Assembly: GCF_900302445.1 (NCBI RefSeq)
Contig: NZ_ONZF01000001.1
Coordinates: forward strand, 310,001 to 374,000
Direction of reading: 5' to 3'
Length of the DNA stretch: 64,000 bases
From: Palleronia abyssalis
GTDB lineage: Bacteria; Pseudomonadota; Alphaproteobacteria; Rhodobacterales; Rhodobacteraceae
Shown: piece after piece, positions 25,332 to 33,869 of the stretch
How positions within the stretch are numbered: the first letter of the stretch is position 1
Layout: the number at the start of each line of letters is the position of its first letter
Notes under the pieces: generated by a model
The model's database searches: none
The model's input: only the letters and a program-made list of their open reading frames with translations
Told to the model about the DNA's origin: nothing
Position numbers and translations under genes: made by a program

Positions 25332-26723
25332 ATGCCCATCGGCGATCTCGCCCCAGAACTGGCGGTCCTGTTGACGGCGGTCGCCGTGCTTCTTCTGGCG
25401 ATGGTCCTGCCGCAGCGCCGCCACGGCTGGTGCGCCCTGCTGGCGGCGGCGGGGCTGGCCCTGTCCATGGCTTTCGCCTGGGCACAGTCCGATGCGCACC
25501 GTTTGACCTTTTCGGGCACCTTCGCCTTGGACGGGGCCACGACATGGGCGCGGTTCGCCATACCGGGCCTGACGCTCCTGTGCGTCGGCCTTGCGCCGCG
25601 CTGGTTCGCCACCGACCGCCGACACGGCGAATTCTACGCGATGCTTCTGTTTTCGACCCTCGGCGCAATGGCGATGGCGGGGGCGGCGGATCTGATGCAG
25701 CTGGTGATGGGCGTGCTGCTGTCGTCGGTCACGGGATACGTTCTGGCCGCCTATCACCGCGACTGGGCGATCTCGCTGGAAGCGGGAATGAAGTATTTCC
25801 TGGTCGGCGCATTGGCCAACGCGCTTCTGGTGATCGGCGTGGTCTTCGTGATGGGCATGGCGGGCAGCACCGATTACCGCGACCTCGCCGGCGCGATCCC
25901 GGACAATCCCGTCGCGCTTGCGGGCCTGACCCTCGTGCTGATGGGCCTGTTCTTCAAGCTGGGTGCCGTGCCCGCCCATACCTGGGTGCCGGACGTCGCC
26001 GAAGGCGCGCCCGCCCCTGCGGCCGCGTTCCTGACCGTGATCCCCAAGCTTGCCGCGGCCGTGGCGCTCTACCGCTTGGTCGCGCTGACCCCCGAAACGC
26101 AAGCCCTGCCGCTGCTTGTCGCGCTGGTGGCTGCCGCGACGATGACGGTCGGCAACCTTTGCGCGCTGTGGCAGGACGATGTACGCCGCCTTGTCGGGTG
26201 GTCGTCGATCAGCCAGACGGGCTACGCGCTGATGGCCGTCGCCGTGGCGGGCGCGGTCCCGGACGCCCTGCCCGCGCTCCTGGCTTTCATGAGCGTCTAT
26301 GGCATCGCCAACCTGCTCGCCTTCGCGGCCATCGTCGAATTGCGGGGACGCACTGCCATCGCGGACTACCGTGGTTTGATCAGAAAGCACCCCGGCCCGG
26401 CAATCGCCCTGACACTTGCCTTCCTGTCCTTCGTCGGCATCCCGCCGCTTGCCGGATTCCTGGGGAAGTTCGCGTTGTTCGTGGCCACGCTCGAAGCGGG
26501 TCTGGCCTGGCTCGTCGTTGTAGCCGTCGCCAACACAATCCTTTCGCTGTTCTACTACCTGCGTGTCATCGGGCCCGCGGTGTTTTCCCGACCCGAAGGC
26601 GCGATGGCGACGCTGGGCGGCACGGCGCGCGCCACGTTCTGGGCCCTGTTCGCGCTGCTTCTGGCCACCACATTCCTCTGGTCCCCCGTCTGGTCCGCCC
26701 TGCCCCGCGCCCTGCTGCCGTGA
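25332..26723 (+). CDS. NuoN-like antiporter-type subunit
   Basis: A 463-residue polytopic protein and the last gene of the eight-gene operon, one base after the NuoM-like stop. The signature KLGAVPAHTWVPDVAEGAPAPAAAFL (a NuoN helix-7 lysine region) and the helix YFLVGALANALLVIGVVF identify it. A stop at 26723 faces the convergent repressor gene with about 30 bases between. No NuoE, F, G, I or C gene lies in or next to the operon. Confidence 0.88.
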   Translation: MPIGDLAPELAVLLTAVAVLLLAMVLPQRRHGWCALLAAAGLALSMAFAWAQSDAHRLTFSGTFALDGATTWARFAIPGLTLLCVGLAPRWFATDRRHGEFYAMLLFSTLGAMAMAGAADLMQLVMGVLLSSVTGYVLAAYHRDWAISLEAGMKYFLVGALANALLVIGVVFVMGMAGSTDYRDLAGAIPDNPVALAGLTLVLMGLFFKLGAVPAHTWVPDVAEGAPAPAAAFLTVIPKLAAAVALYRLVALTPETQALPLLVALVAAATMTVGNLCALWQDDVRRLVGWSSISQTGYALMAVAVAGAVPDALPALLAFMSVYGIANLLAFAAIVELRGRTAIADYRGLIRKHPGPAIALTLAFLSFVGIPPLAGFLGKFALFVATLEAGLAWLVVVAVANTILSLFYYLRVIGPAVFSRPEGAMATLGGTARATFWALFALLLATTFLWSPVWSALPRALLP

Positions 26724-26753
26724 ACGCGACCTTGCCGCACCGCACCGAACGGG

Positions 26754-27092
26754 TCAGACGTCCGGGGGCCGCTCCCCGTCCCCCGCATCCGCGCAGTAGA
26801 TTCGGTAAAGCGCGTCGATCAGATCGTGCAGGCGCGGATCGGCGATGCGGTAGAAGATGCTTTGGCTTTCGCGCCGCGTCGCGACCATGCCCGCCGCGCG
26901 AAGGCGGGCAAGGTGCTGGCTGAGCGCCGATTGGCTAAGCGCAAGCTGGCCCTGCAGCGCGCCCACCGATCGCTCGCCCTCCAACAGGTGGCACAGAACC
27001 ATCAGACGGTTGGCATTCGACAACAGCGCCAGCTGCTCGGCCACGTCCGCCGCGCGCGCCTGCAGGACCGGCAGCGGCGGACGGTTCTTCAT
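26754..27092 (-). CDS. SqrR/BigR-type ArsR repressor (persulfide sensor)
   Basis: A 112-residue winged-helix repressor of the ArsR family. Recognition helix residues are in LSQSALSQHLARLR. The two sensing cysteines are present, one in MVLCHLLEGE (Cys34) and one in RIYCADAG (Cys100), 66 residues apart. That spacing equals the one I recall for SqrR and BigR, which form a polysulfide bridge. I start it at ATG 27092 rather than 27119. The palindrome then lies 13 bases upstream, the same spacing as in the paralogue at 40603, and the longer form would encode through the palindrome. Confidence 0.87.
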   Translation of the reverse strand: MKNRPPLPVLQARAADVAEQLALLSNANRLMVLCHLLEGERSVGALQGQLALSQSALSQHLARLRAAGMVATRRESQSIFYRIADPRLHDLIDALYRIYCADAGDGERPPDV

Positions 27093-27104
27093 ATTATTAG
27101 AGTT

Positions 27105-27117
27105 GACTAATTTAGTC
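27105..27117. promoter_or_regulatory. Putative SqrR/BigR-type operator
   Basis: GACTAATTTAGTC is a 13-base near-perfect palindrome in the divergent intergenic region, 13 bases from the repressor start and 60 bases from the YeeE start. Related sites occur at 40933-40945 and 58076-58088. Confidence 0.6.
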
Positions 27118-27177
27118 ATTACTTACATATATCACGGCGTAGGTCAGATATCCATACAGCAATCGAAAGGATCGTGG

Positions 27178-27627
27178 ATGGAACCGGTCGTCGCAACGCC
27201 CTTCACACCGTGGCTGTCGCTTTTCGGTGGCATCCTGATCGGCCTTGCCGCGGTCATGGTCATGGGTCTGTTCGGCAAGATCGCCGGGATCACCGGCATA
27301 TCGAAGGGCCTGACATCGGCGGTGGCCGGCACCGGCGGGCCTGCGGATCGCGGCTGGCGGTTCGCGGTTCTGCTGGGATTGATCGCGGCCCCGCTGGCCG
27401 TGCTCCTGGCGACGGGATCCTTACCGCAGCAGACCGTGCCAATTAACCTCTGGGGCATGGCGCTGGCCGGTCTTCTGGTCGGGTTCGGCACGGCCTTCGG
27501 GTCGGGTTGCACGTCCGGGCACGGGGTCTGCGGTCTGGCGCGTCTATCGCCGCGGTCTGCGGCGGCTGTCGCCACCTTCCTCGTCGCGGCCGTCGCGACG
27601 ACCACCTTCATCCGCCACGCCATCTAG
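27178..27627 (+). CDS. YeeE/YedE-family sulfur transporter, first half
   Basis: A 149-residue membrane protein with four to five helices and the family motif GSGCTSGHGVCGLAR. The conserved cysteines are thought to pass thiosulfate or a sulfur moiety across the membrane. Full-length YeeE has two such halves. Here they are split between this gene and the next, as in the PmpA/PmpB pairs of BigR operons. The ATG follows GAAAGGATCG at 27178. It is divergent from the repressor. Confidence 0.87.
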   Translation: MEPVVATPFTPWLSLFGGILIGLAAVMVMGLFGKIAGITGISKGLTSAVAGTGGPADRGWRFAVLLGLIAAPLAVLLATGSLPQQTVPINLWGMALAGLLVGFGTAFGSGCTSGHGVCGLARLSPRSAAAVATFLVAAVATTTFIRHAI

Positions 27628-27638
27628 GGAGACCCGTC

Positions 27639-28073
27639 ATGCGCAACGCCATGGGCTTCGTCGCGGGTCTGATCTTCGGGATCGGGCTGATCGTGTCGGG
27701 CATGTCCGACCCGGCGAAGGTGCTGAACTTCCTGGACATATTGGGGCCGTGGGATCCCAGCCTCGCCTTCGTGATGGGCGGCGCGTCGGTGACGGCCTTC
27801 CTGGGCTATCGTCTGGTCTGGCGTCGCGACGCGCCCGTGCTGGGTAAAACGTTCGACCTGCCGACAGGCACGACCATCGACGCGCCGCTGCTGACCGGCG
27901 CCGCGATCTTCGGTGCGGGATGGGGCTTGGGCGGCTTCTGCCCCGGTCCCGCCTGGACATCGCTGGCGATGGGGGCACCGGGCACGCTGGTGTTCCTGCC
28001 CGCGATGCTGGTCGGGATCGTGCTGGCCGATCTCGGCAAATCCGCGACCCGTCTCGCAAGCAAAGGAGCGTGA
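27639..28073 (+). CDS. YeeE/YedE-family sulfur transporter, second half
   Basis: A 144-residue membrane protein with four helices and the second-half motifs LIVSGMSDPAKVLNFLD and GGFCPGPAWTS. These complement the first half. It is separated from the first gene by 11 bases and from the next by 3. The two halves presumably form one transporter. Its operon with a repressor, a metallo-hydrolase and a rhodanese fits sulfide or thiosulfate uptake and detoxification. Confidence 0.87.
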   Translation: MRNAMGFVAGLIFGIGLIVSGMSDPAKVLNFLDILGPWDPSLAFVMGGASVTAFLGYRLVWRRDAPVLGKTFDLPTGTTIDAPLLTGAAIFGAGWGLGGFCPGPAWTSLAMGAPGTLVFLPAMLVGIVLADLGKSATRLASKGA

Positions 28074-28076
28074 TCC

Positions 28077-28988
28077 ATGTCCGAACTGAACGACCCCATC
28101 GTCCGCCTTTCGGCCTCAACCGGTCCCGACAGCCCCGATGTCTGGGGGATCTACGAGCCCGATACCGGCTCGATCCAGTATATCTGCGCCGACCCGGCGA
28201 CGAAGAAGGCGGTCCTGATCGACGTGGTACTGAACTTCGACCCCGCGAGCTTCGCGCTGAGCGAGCGCAGCATGGAGCAGGTGCTGGGCCTGGTCGAAAA
28301 GCATGACCTGCACGTCGAATGGGTGCTCGACACCCACCCCCATGCCGACCACGTGATGGCCTCGGCGCGGCTGAAGGAGCGCATCGGCGCTCCCAACGCT
28401 ATTGGTGAAAAGGTGCGCGAGATCGCAGACCTCTGGCGCGACTACTACAACACGCCCCACGCCTTCGATCCGGATCGCGATTTCGACCGGCTGTTCGCCG
28501 ATGGCGATGCGTTCCCCATCGGCGATCTGAAGATGCGCGTGATGCTGTCGCCGGGGCATACGCTGGGCTCGATCACCTATATCTGCGGAGACGCGGCCTT
28601 CGTGCACGACACGCTGATGCAACCCGACAGCGGCACCTCGCGCGCCGATTTCCCCGGCGGGTCGACCGAAGACCTCTGGAACTCGCTGCAGGACATCCTG
28701 TCCCTGCCGAAGGAGACGCGCTTGTTCATTGGCCATGATTACGGGGCCGAAGGGCGCGACACGCCGGAATGGGAGGCCACGGTCGCCGCGCACAAGGCCC
28801 GCAACGTCCATGTCAGGGACGGCACCGACAAGCGCGAATTTATCGAAACGCGCGAGGGGCGGGACGCCACGCTGTCCCTGCCCGACCGGATGCTGGCGGC
28901 GTTGCAGATCAACCTGCGCGCCGGACGGCTGCCCGATGCCGAAGACGACGGCGCGCATTACCTGAAGATTCCCCTGAACAAGTTCTGA
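28077..28988 (+). CDS. Metallo-beta-lactamase-fold hydrolase, persulfide dioxygenase-like (Blh/ETHE1 type)
   Basis: A 303-residue cytoplasmic enzyme with the signature THPHADHVMASARLKER (H-x-H-x-D-H), a downstream SPGHT histidine, an Asp in VHDTLMQPD, and GHDYG as the last metal ligand. ETHE1-type proteins use one iron to oxidise glutathione persulfide. Beta-lactamase-like hydrolases in BigR operons are assigned a similar sulfide-detoxifying job. The C-terminal phrase DRMLAALQINLRAG is typical of this subgroup. It is close to the paralogue at 41906. Confidence 0.87.
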   Translation: MSELNDPIVRLSASTGPDSPDVWGIYEPDTGSIQYICADPATKKAVLIDVVLNFDPASFALSERSMEQVLGLVEKHDLHVEWVLDTHPHADHVMASARLKERIGAPNAIGEKVREIADLWRDYYNTPHAFDPDRDFDRLFADGDAFPIGDLKMRVMLSPGHTLGSITYICGDAAFVHDTLMQPDSGTSRADFPGGSTEDLWNSLQDILSLPKETRLFIGHDYGAEGRDTPEWEATVAAHKARNVHVRDGTDKREFIETREGRDATLSLPDRMLAALQINLRAGRLPDAEDDGAHYLKIPLNKF

Positions 28989-29002
28989 AAGGAGTTACCA
29001 CC

Positions 29003-29389
29003 ATGGCGAAATCAATGAAGGACCTCGTGGCAGACGCCAGATCCCGCATCGAAGCAATCAGTCCGGCGGACGCGCATGAAGCGGCGCGGAGTAGCGACGT
29101 GATCCTCGACGTGCGCGAACCGGTCGAACTGGACAGCGACGGTGCCATCGCGGGCGCGATCCACATCCCCCGCGGCCTAGCCGAAGCGCAGGCCGACCCC
29201 GACACCGGCAAGTCCAACGATGCCCTGACCGCCAAACGCGGCGGCGGTGGCCGGGTCCACGTCCTGTGCGCCTCGGGCGCCCGCGCGGCGCTTGCGGCCG
29301 ACAGCCTGCGACAGATGGGCTACGACACCACGGTCATCGAAGGCGGGCTTGAAGGCTGGAAAAAGGCGGGACTAGCGCTGAAGGACTAA
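29003..29389 (+). CDS. Single-domain rhodanese
   Basis: A 128-residue cytoplasmic sulfurtransferase. The fold is clear: VILDVREPVELDSDGAIAGA, HIPRG and the C-terminal MGYDTTVIEGGLEGWKKAG. The active-site loop is CASGAR, with the catalytic Cys at HVLCASGARAA. Rhodaneses move sulfane sulfur between thiols. It closes the SqrR-type operon, 14 bases after the hydrolase, with AAAGGAG before its ATG. The second cluster at 40603 lacks an intact counterpart. Confidence 0.9.
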   Translation: MAKSMKDLVADARSRIEAISPADAHEAARSSDVILDVREPVELDSDGAIAGAIHIPRGLAEAQADPDTGKSNDALTAKRGGGGRVHVLCASGARAALAADSLRQMGYDTTVIEGGLEGWKKAGLALKD

Positions 29390-29486
29390 CCGGGAATGCC
29401 CGTGTCATCGAAGGCATCTGTCCCATTCCCGCCCTCTCGAACCAAAACGCTGCCGACGCAAGTCTTCCCATGACGGAGCACTTCCA

Positions 29487-30989
29487 ATGAAACGCCGCCA
29501 ATTCCTGTCTCTCACCACCGCCGCGCTGGCTGCGCCCACCTTATTCGTCCGGCGCGCAAATGCGGCGGAACCCGGCGCGCCGCTTCCTGTGCCGGAGGTC
29601 ATGGATGTTGGCCCCGGATCGGGGAACAGGCTTGAAGCGATCAGAAGCACCCGCGAGTTCGTCACCGGCGTCAGATCGGACACTCTGGGATATTCGCAGG
29701 ACTATCTGGGGCCGCTCTTACGGTTTCGACGCGGACAAACCGCCAAAATGGATGTGACGAACCGCATCGACGCGCCGATCACAGCCCACTGGCACGGTAT
29801 GCACGTGCCGGGTCATCTGGATGGCGGACCGCAACTCGCCTTCGGTCCGGGCGAGACCTGGTCGCCGGAGCTGCCAATCGACCACCCTGCGGCGACCCTC
29901 TTCTACCACAGCCACGTGCACGGCCGCACGGCGGATCAAGTCTATCGCGGCCTTGCCGGACTGATCATCATCGACGATCCCGATATCGACGTTCCGTTGC
30001 CGCGCGATTACGGCGTCAACGATTTCCCGCTGATCGTGCAGGATCGCAGCTTCGACGGCGCGGGCCGGATGACCTACGACATCGGCATGATGGACCTGAT
30101 GCAGGGCTTTCACGGGACCGAGATTCTGGTGAATGGGGCGATCCGCCCGAAGCTGACCGTTCCTGCGGGTTTGGTGCGCCTGCGTCTCGTGAACGGATCG
30201 AACGCGCGGATGTATGATTTCAGCTTCACGGATGGGCGGACGTTTCACCAGGTCGCCAGCGATGGCGGCCTGCTGACCGCACCCGTCTCCATGACCGGCC
30301 TGCGCCTGGCCGCCGCCGAACGAGCCGAGATCGTGGTGGATTTCACGGATCGCGCCTCGGTACGGCTGGTCTCCACCCAAGGCGGATCGGGCATGATGGG
30401 CGGTGGCATGATGGGCAACAGTGGCATGATGGGTGGCAACGGCGGCATGATGGGCGGCGGTGCCGAAGGTTCGCCGCTCGAAATTCTGTCCTTCGAAATC
30501 GCCGATGCCCGCAACCCCGGTCCCGCGCGCCTTCCCGAAGCCTTGCCCGCACCCGTCGTCGATCTGGGCGAACCCGTGCGTCGCCGCGACTTCACGTTGA
30601 ACATGCATGCCGGGAACATGATGGGCAGCATGTTGAACAACCTGATCGGGCGCGACGGACAGATCATGGGGATCAACGACGAGTCCTACGACATGGGACG
30701 CATCGACCTTCAGGTGCCGCACGGCGAAACCGAGCTTTGGCGCATCAACGCGGACATGTCGATGCATCCGTTCCACGTTCACGGGACATCCTTCCAAGTC
30801 GTCATGCAAAACGGGCGGTCTGTCGATCCGGCCCGGATCGGTTGGAAGGATGTCGTGCACGTTCAGGGTCCGACCGAGATATTGCTGCGGTTCGACAAGC
30901 GCGCGAGGGCAGATGCGCCGTTTATGTATCATTGCCACATCCTGGAACACGAGGATGTCGGCATGATGGGTCAGTTCACGGTTCTATGA
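29487..30989 (+). CDS. Multicopper oxidase, CueO-like with a Met-rich loop
   Basis: A 500-residue exported oxidase with a Tat-like leader (KRRQFLSLTTAALA). The ligand set is complete: HWHGMHV (from His101), HSHVHGRTADQ, HPFHVHGTSF and HCHILEHEDVGMM (His482, Cys483, His484, His488, Met493). Residues about 301-328 form a GMMGGG-type loop like the Met-rich insert of CueO, which feeds Cu(I) to the oxidation site. I infer periplasmic Cu(I) oxidation. It heads the second copper block. No CueR-type box was found directly upstream. Confidence 0.92.
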   Translation: MKRRQFLSLTTAALAAPTLFVRRANAAEPGAPLPVPEVMDVGPGSGNRLEAIRSTREFVTGVRSDTLGYSQDYLGPLLRFRRGQTAKMDVTNRIDAPITAHWHGMHVPGHLDGGPQLAFGPGETWSPELPIDHPAATLFYHSHVHGRTADQVYRGLAGLIIIDDPDIDVPLPRDYGVNDFPLIVQDRSFDGAGRMTYDIGMMDLMQGFHGTEILVNGAIRPKLTVPAGLVRLRLVNGSNARMYDFSFTDGRTFHQVASDGGLLTAPVSMTGLRLAAAERAEIVVDFTDRASVRLVSTQGGSGMMGGGMMGNSGMMGGNGGMMGGGAEGSPLEILSFEIADARNPGPARLPEALPAPVVDLGEPVRRRDFTLNMHAGNMMGSMLNNLIGRDGQIMGINDESYDMGRIDLQVPHGETELWRINADMSMHPFHVHGTSFQVVMQNGRSVDPARIGWKDVVHVQGPTEILLRFDKRARADAPFMYHCHILEHEDVGMMGQFTVL

Positions 30990-31021
30990 CGTCTGACCCG
31001 GTTTCACATCGAAACCACCGA

Positions 31022-31041
31022 CTTTCCAAATGGTTGGAAAG
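31022..31041. repeat. Inverted repeat, possible operator
   Basis: CTTTCCAA and TTGGAAAG are exact 8-base inverted arms around ATGG. The repeat lies 30 bases before the EF-hand gene. The TTCC/GGAA arms recall the CueR-type dyads, but no -35 box matches. Confidence 0.4.
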
Positions 31042-31071
31042 AACGACACCAAGGAAGAAAGGCACGATACT

Positions 31072-31458
31072 ATGAAGATGACCAATGGAATTTACGCCGT
31101 GATCCTTGCCCTCGCCGCGACCGCGGCGCAGGCCGAAGAGCATGGTGGCGACACCTCCGACACCGCGTCCCAGGACGGCATGCAGATAGGTGGAATGTCG
31201 CAGAGCGGATCCTCTAACGGAATGGGCATGATGGGTCAATCCGGCATGGGCGGCTCGATGATGCCTGGCATGATGGTCGCCATGATGGATACCGACAATG
31301 ACGGCGCGCTGTCGCTGGAAGAGGTTCAGGCGGTGCATGAGCGGATGTTCAACATGGCCGATAGCGACAACGACGGTCGAATCTCGGTCGAGGAAATGCG
31401 CTCGATGATGGGCGGTGGAATCATGGGTGGCGGCATGATGCAGCGGAATTCGCAGTAG
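31072..31458 (+). CDS. Secreted EF-hand protein, Met-rich
   Basis: A 128-residue exported protein with a signal peptide (1-20), a Met/Gly/Ser-rich segment (GMGMMGQSGMGG, MMPGMM), and two EF-hand loops, DTDNDGALSLEE and DSDNDGRISVEE. The C-terminus is another MMGGG-type run. EF-hands bind calcium, and the Met-rich flanks suggest Cu(I) binding as well. It is transcribed in the same direction as the upstream multicopper oxidase. The ATG at 31072 was chosen because the signal peptide starts there. A start at 31030 would be in the inverted repeat. Confidence 0.82.
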   Translation: MKMTNGIYAVILALAATAAQAEEHGGDTSDTASQDGMQIGGMSQSGSSNGMGMMGQSGMGGSMMPGMMVAMMDTDNDGALSLEEVQAVHERMFNMADSDNDGRISVEEMRSMMGGGIMGGGMMQRNSQ

Positions 31459-31680
31459 ATAAGTTCCGTTACGGCGTGAATCTTTCTGCTCCAAGCAGGT
31501 ATTTCCAACATGCCGAGCTCTCGGAGCGCCGGTTTTGTCTGTCATGAAACCTGTCTTCCCGGCCCGTCGCTCGATACGAGAATGGGCCGGGGTCAGCGGT
31601 AACTCGCTTGTGTTGCCCTGAATGACGGCGGCCCGACGAAAGTGGATGGACGAGCGCCCCCTTCCAATCCATAGACACTC

Positions 31681-32079
31681 ATGGACTTGCTGATCGCCAC
31701 AAAGAAACTCTTTCGCTCCAGCATTTTGCTGTTGTCTGTGATGTTTCTCGCGTTCGGCTCTTCGCTCCTACCGGTCTCCGCGAACGACGCCGATCGATCC
31801 GCCCTTTTGCTATCTCTTTCAGAGCTTGAGGCGACTTCGCCGATAGAGGATCACGGATCTGCCGAGGCCCATGAGGACGCGTTCTGTGCGTCTCAACACG
31901 CGACCGCTTCGCACGAAGACGGCGCTTGCTGCGACGCGATGTGTTCTGCTGTGATCGCGGTTCCGGCGCCTTTCGCCAGCTCCTTCGCGTTGCCGGAGTC
32001 TATTGCGCCCTCTTTCCATTCGATGCCTGCGCGCAGCAGTGTCGTCGAGTTTTTCCGTCCTCCCTCTCTGACAATCTGA
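31681..32079 (+). CDS. Small secreted Cys/His-containing protein, function unknown
   Basis: A 132-residue protein with an N-terminal hydrophobic leader (about 12-34) and a mature part containing a His/Cys cluster, HEDAFCASQHATASHEDGACCDAMC. Such clusters are often metal-binding. I recognise no family. The gene lies between the EF-hand protein and the lipoprotein/TolC pair. Its size and plan recall the protein at 5236, which is also next to copper-cytochrome genes. Coding status rests on the leader, the intact frame and the context. Confidence 0.6.
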   Translation: MDLLIATKKLFRSSILLLSVMFLAFGSSLLPVSANDADRSALLLSLSELEATSPIEDHGSAEAHEDAFCASQHATASHEDGACCDAMCSAVIAVPAPFASSFALPESIAPSFHSMPARSSVVEFFRPPSLTI

Positions 32080-32157
32080 GCCTGGCCCCAATGAGGGTCT
32101 GACATCGGATTACGATCCCGCAACGTCGGGATCTGCTTCAGACGAGCAGGACAGTTC

Positions 32158-32379
32158 ATGACTACCAAGTTACTCGCTGCCGGGGCACTGCCCCTGGCGC
32201 TGGCCGCATGCAGTGCCGCCACACCCTTGCCGGACACCAGCTTTGTGGTGGCACCCGCGGCCCCTACGGTCGCCGCCCGGCAGACCGGATACGTCAATCC
32301 CATCCGCAACTACACGGCGCGACCCGTCGTCGACCCGGCCGACTGGCGCCAATCCAACCAGTCGCAGGAAGGTCTATAA
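32158..32379 (+). CDS. Small lipoprotein
   Basis: A 73-residue protein with a lipobox (LALAACSAA, acylation at Cys17). A Pro/Ala-rich stretch and a short tail ending NQSQEGL follow. No domain is recognised. Its stop overlaps the start of the TolC-family gene by one base (TAATG), so the two are translationally coupled. It may anchor or support that outer-membrane protein. Confidence 0.72.
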   Translation: MTTKLLAAGALPLALAACSAATPLPDTSFVVAPAAPTVAARQTGYVNPIRNYTARPVVDPADWRQSNQSQEGL

Positions 32380-33839
32380 TGGCTTTCCTGAAAATGACGA
32401 TTGCTGCGTTGCCGTTCGCCCTTGGTGCCTGCGCGGCGACTTTGCCAACAGGCGTGACAACTCCTGGAGCAGGGTTTGATCTGGTCTCAGGCAAAACCCA
32501 GGCGGCGACCGGGAAACGGTCCGTCTGGATGCAGAACGCCTCCCAGGCTCAGCAAGTGGCCCGCGACGTTCATGCCATGACGCATCGCAAGACCATTTCT
32601 GCGGATACTGCCGTACAGGTGGCACTCCTGAACAACCGTGGTCTCCAAGCGTCCTATGCAAATATCGGAATTTCCGCGGCTGAGGTTTGGCAGCAGGCAA
32701 CACCGGAAAACCCAATCGTCTCGGTCGGTTTGCTCGGGATCGGTGCGCCCGAACTTGGGCTTTTTCGAGCTCTTGAATCCGTGGTTGCCGTAAACCTTCT
32801 GGATGTACCGACACGCAAACGCCGTGTCGCGGTCGCGCAAGCCGACTTTCAACGCGCCCAGATGCAAGCCGTCGTCGATACGCTGACGCTAGCTGCGCAG
32901 ACCCGCACGGCCTGGATCGATGCGGTAGCAGCTTTCGAAACGGTAGCCCTGCTCAATCAGGCAGCCCAGACGGCCGATGCGTCGTCAGAACTGGCGGCCC
33001 AGTTGGGTCGCACCGGTGCCCTCAACCGTGCCGCTCAGGCGCGGGAGCAGGTCTTCGATGCCGAACTCGCCACGCAAACGGCAGAGGCGCGATTGGCTGC
33101 AGCCTCCGCGAAAGAGCAGCTGACGCGTCTGATGGGGCTTTGGGGGACAGAGGTGGACTACTTCGTTCCCGACGCCCTTCCAGCCTTGCCGAGCAGCCTT
33201 CGCTCGACTGCCGGGATCGAAGCACGCGCACTTCAGAACCGGGTCGATCTGCAAGTCGCGCGACTGAGTCTTGCCGCGACGGCGGCGGCCTACGGATTGA
33301 CCGACGCGACACGCGTGCTCACGGACCTGGAAGTCATCGCCGGGGCTGAACTGGAACGCGAAGCAGAGGACGGCGACATCGAAGAGGAAGTGACCCCGCA
33401 GATCGAGCTGGAGTTCCAGATTCCCATCTACGACAGCGGAAAGGCACGGCTTCGCAAGGCCGAGTTGTCCTACCTGCAGGCGGCGAACGTACTCGCCGAA
33501 ACGGCCGTCGCCGTCCGGTCGCAGGCGCGGGTCGCCGAAACGCAGTATCGCGGCACATATGCCATCGCCCGCCAATACCGGGACGTGGTCCTGCCCCTTC
33601 GCGAGATCATCAACGAAGAGTCCCTCCTTTCCAACAACGCCATGATCACCAGCACCTTCCAGCTTCTGGCGGATGTCCGAGAAGGTTTGGGCAGCGAACT
33701 CGACGCGGCGGAGGCAAAACACCAGTTCTGGCGCGCTGCGGCCGGCCTGGAGACCGCGATCTACGGCGGAGAGGCCGGCGGTGGCGGCGAGGGTGGCGGC
33801 GGCGTCGATCTCGGCGGCGACGGCGGTGCCGGACACTGA
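32379..33839 (+). CDS. TolC-family outer-membrane efflux protein, lipoprotein-type leader
   Basis: A 486-residue protein. The leader ends ALGACAA, giving a likely lipobox as in CusC-type factors. Two helical hairpin halves follow with typical OEP features, such as LLNNRGLQASYANIGIS, EVWQQATPENP and IYDSGKARLRKAELSY. The C-terminus is Gly-rich (GGEGGGGVDLGG). TolC-type proteins form the outer-membrane duct for tripartite pumps. No RND or membrane-fusion partner lies in the window, so its pump is elsewhere or it acts alone. The adjacent MCO gene suggests copper export. Confidence 0.85.
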   Translation: MAFLKMTIAALPFALGACAATLPTGVTTPGAGFDLVSGKTQAATGKRSVWMQNASQAQQVARDVHAMTHRKTISADTAVQVALLNNRGLQASYANIGISAAEVWQQATPENPIVSVGLLGIGAPELGLFRALESVVAVNLLDVPTRKRRVAVAQADFQRAQMQAVVDTLTLAAQTRTAWIDAVAAFETVALLNQAAQTADASSELAAQLGRTGALNRAAQAREQVFDAELATQTAEARLAAASAKEQLTRLMGLWGTEVDYFVPDALPALPSSLRSTAGIEARALQNRVDLQVARLSLAATAAAYGLTDATRVLTDLEVIAGAELEREAEDGDIEEEVTPQIELEFQIPIYDSGKARLRKAELSYLQAANVLAETAVAVRSQARVAETQYRGTYAIARQYRDVVLPLREIINEESLLSNNAMITSTFQLLADVREGLGSELDAAEAKHQFWRAAAGLETAIYGGEAGGGGEGGGGVDLGGDGGAGH

Positions 33840-33869
33840 ACCCTGACACTCATTCAAAGGAACGATACG

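Noticed and set aside
23918-25612. 564-codon minus-strand frame opposite the NuoM-like gene
   Set aside because: It is antisense to a 14-helix protein with conserved residues; the frame is open only because of GC bias.
18930-26723. Mrp Na+/H+ antiporter operon
   Set aside because: NuoA, NuoH and NuoJ-like genes are present and MrpB, E, F and G are absent, so it is complex I-like rather than Mrp.
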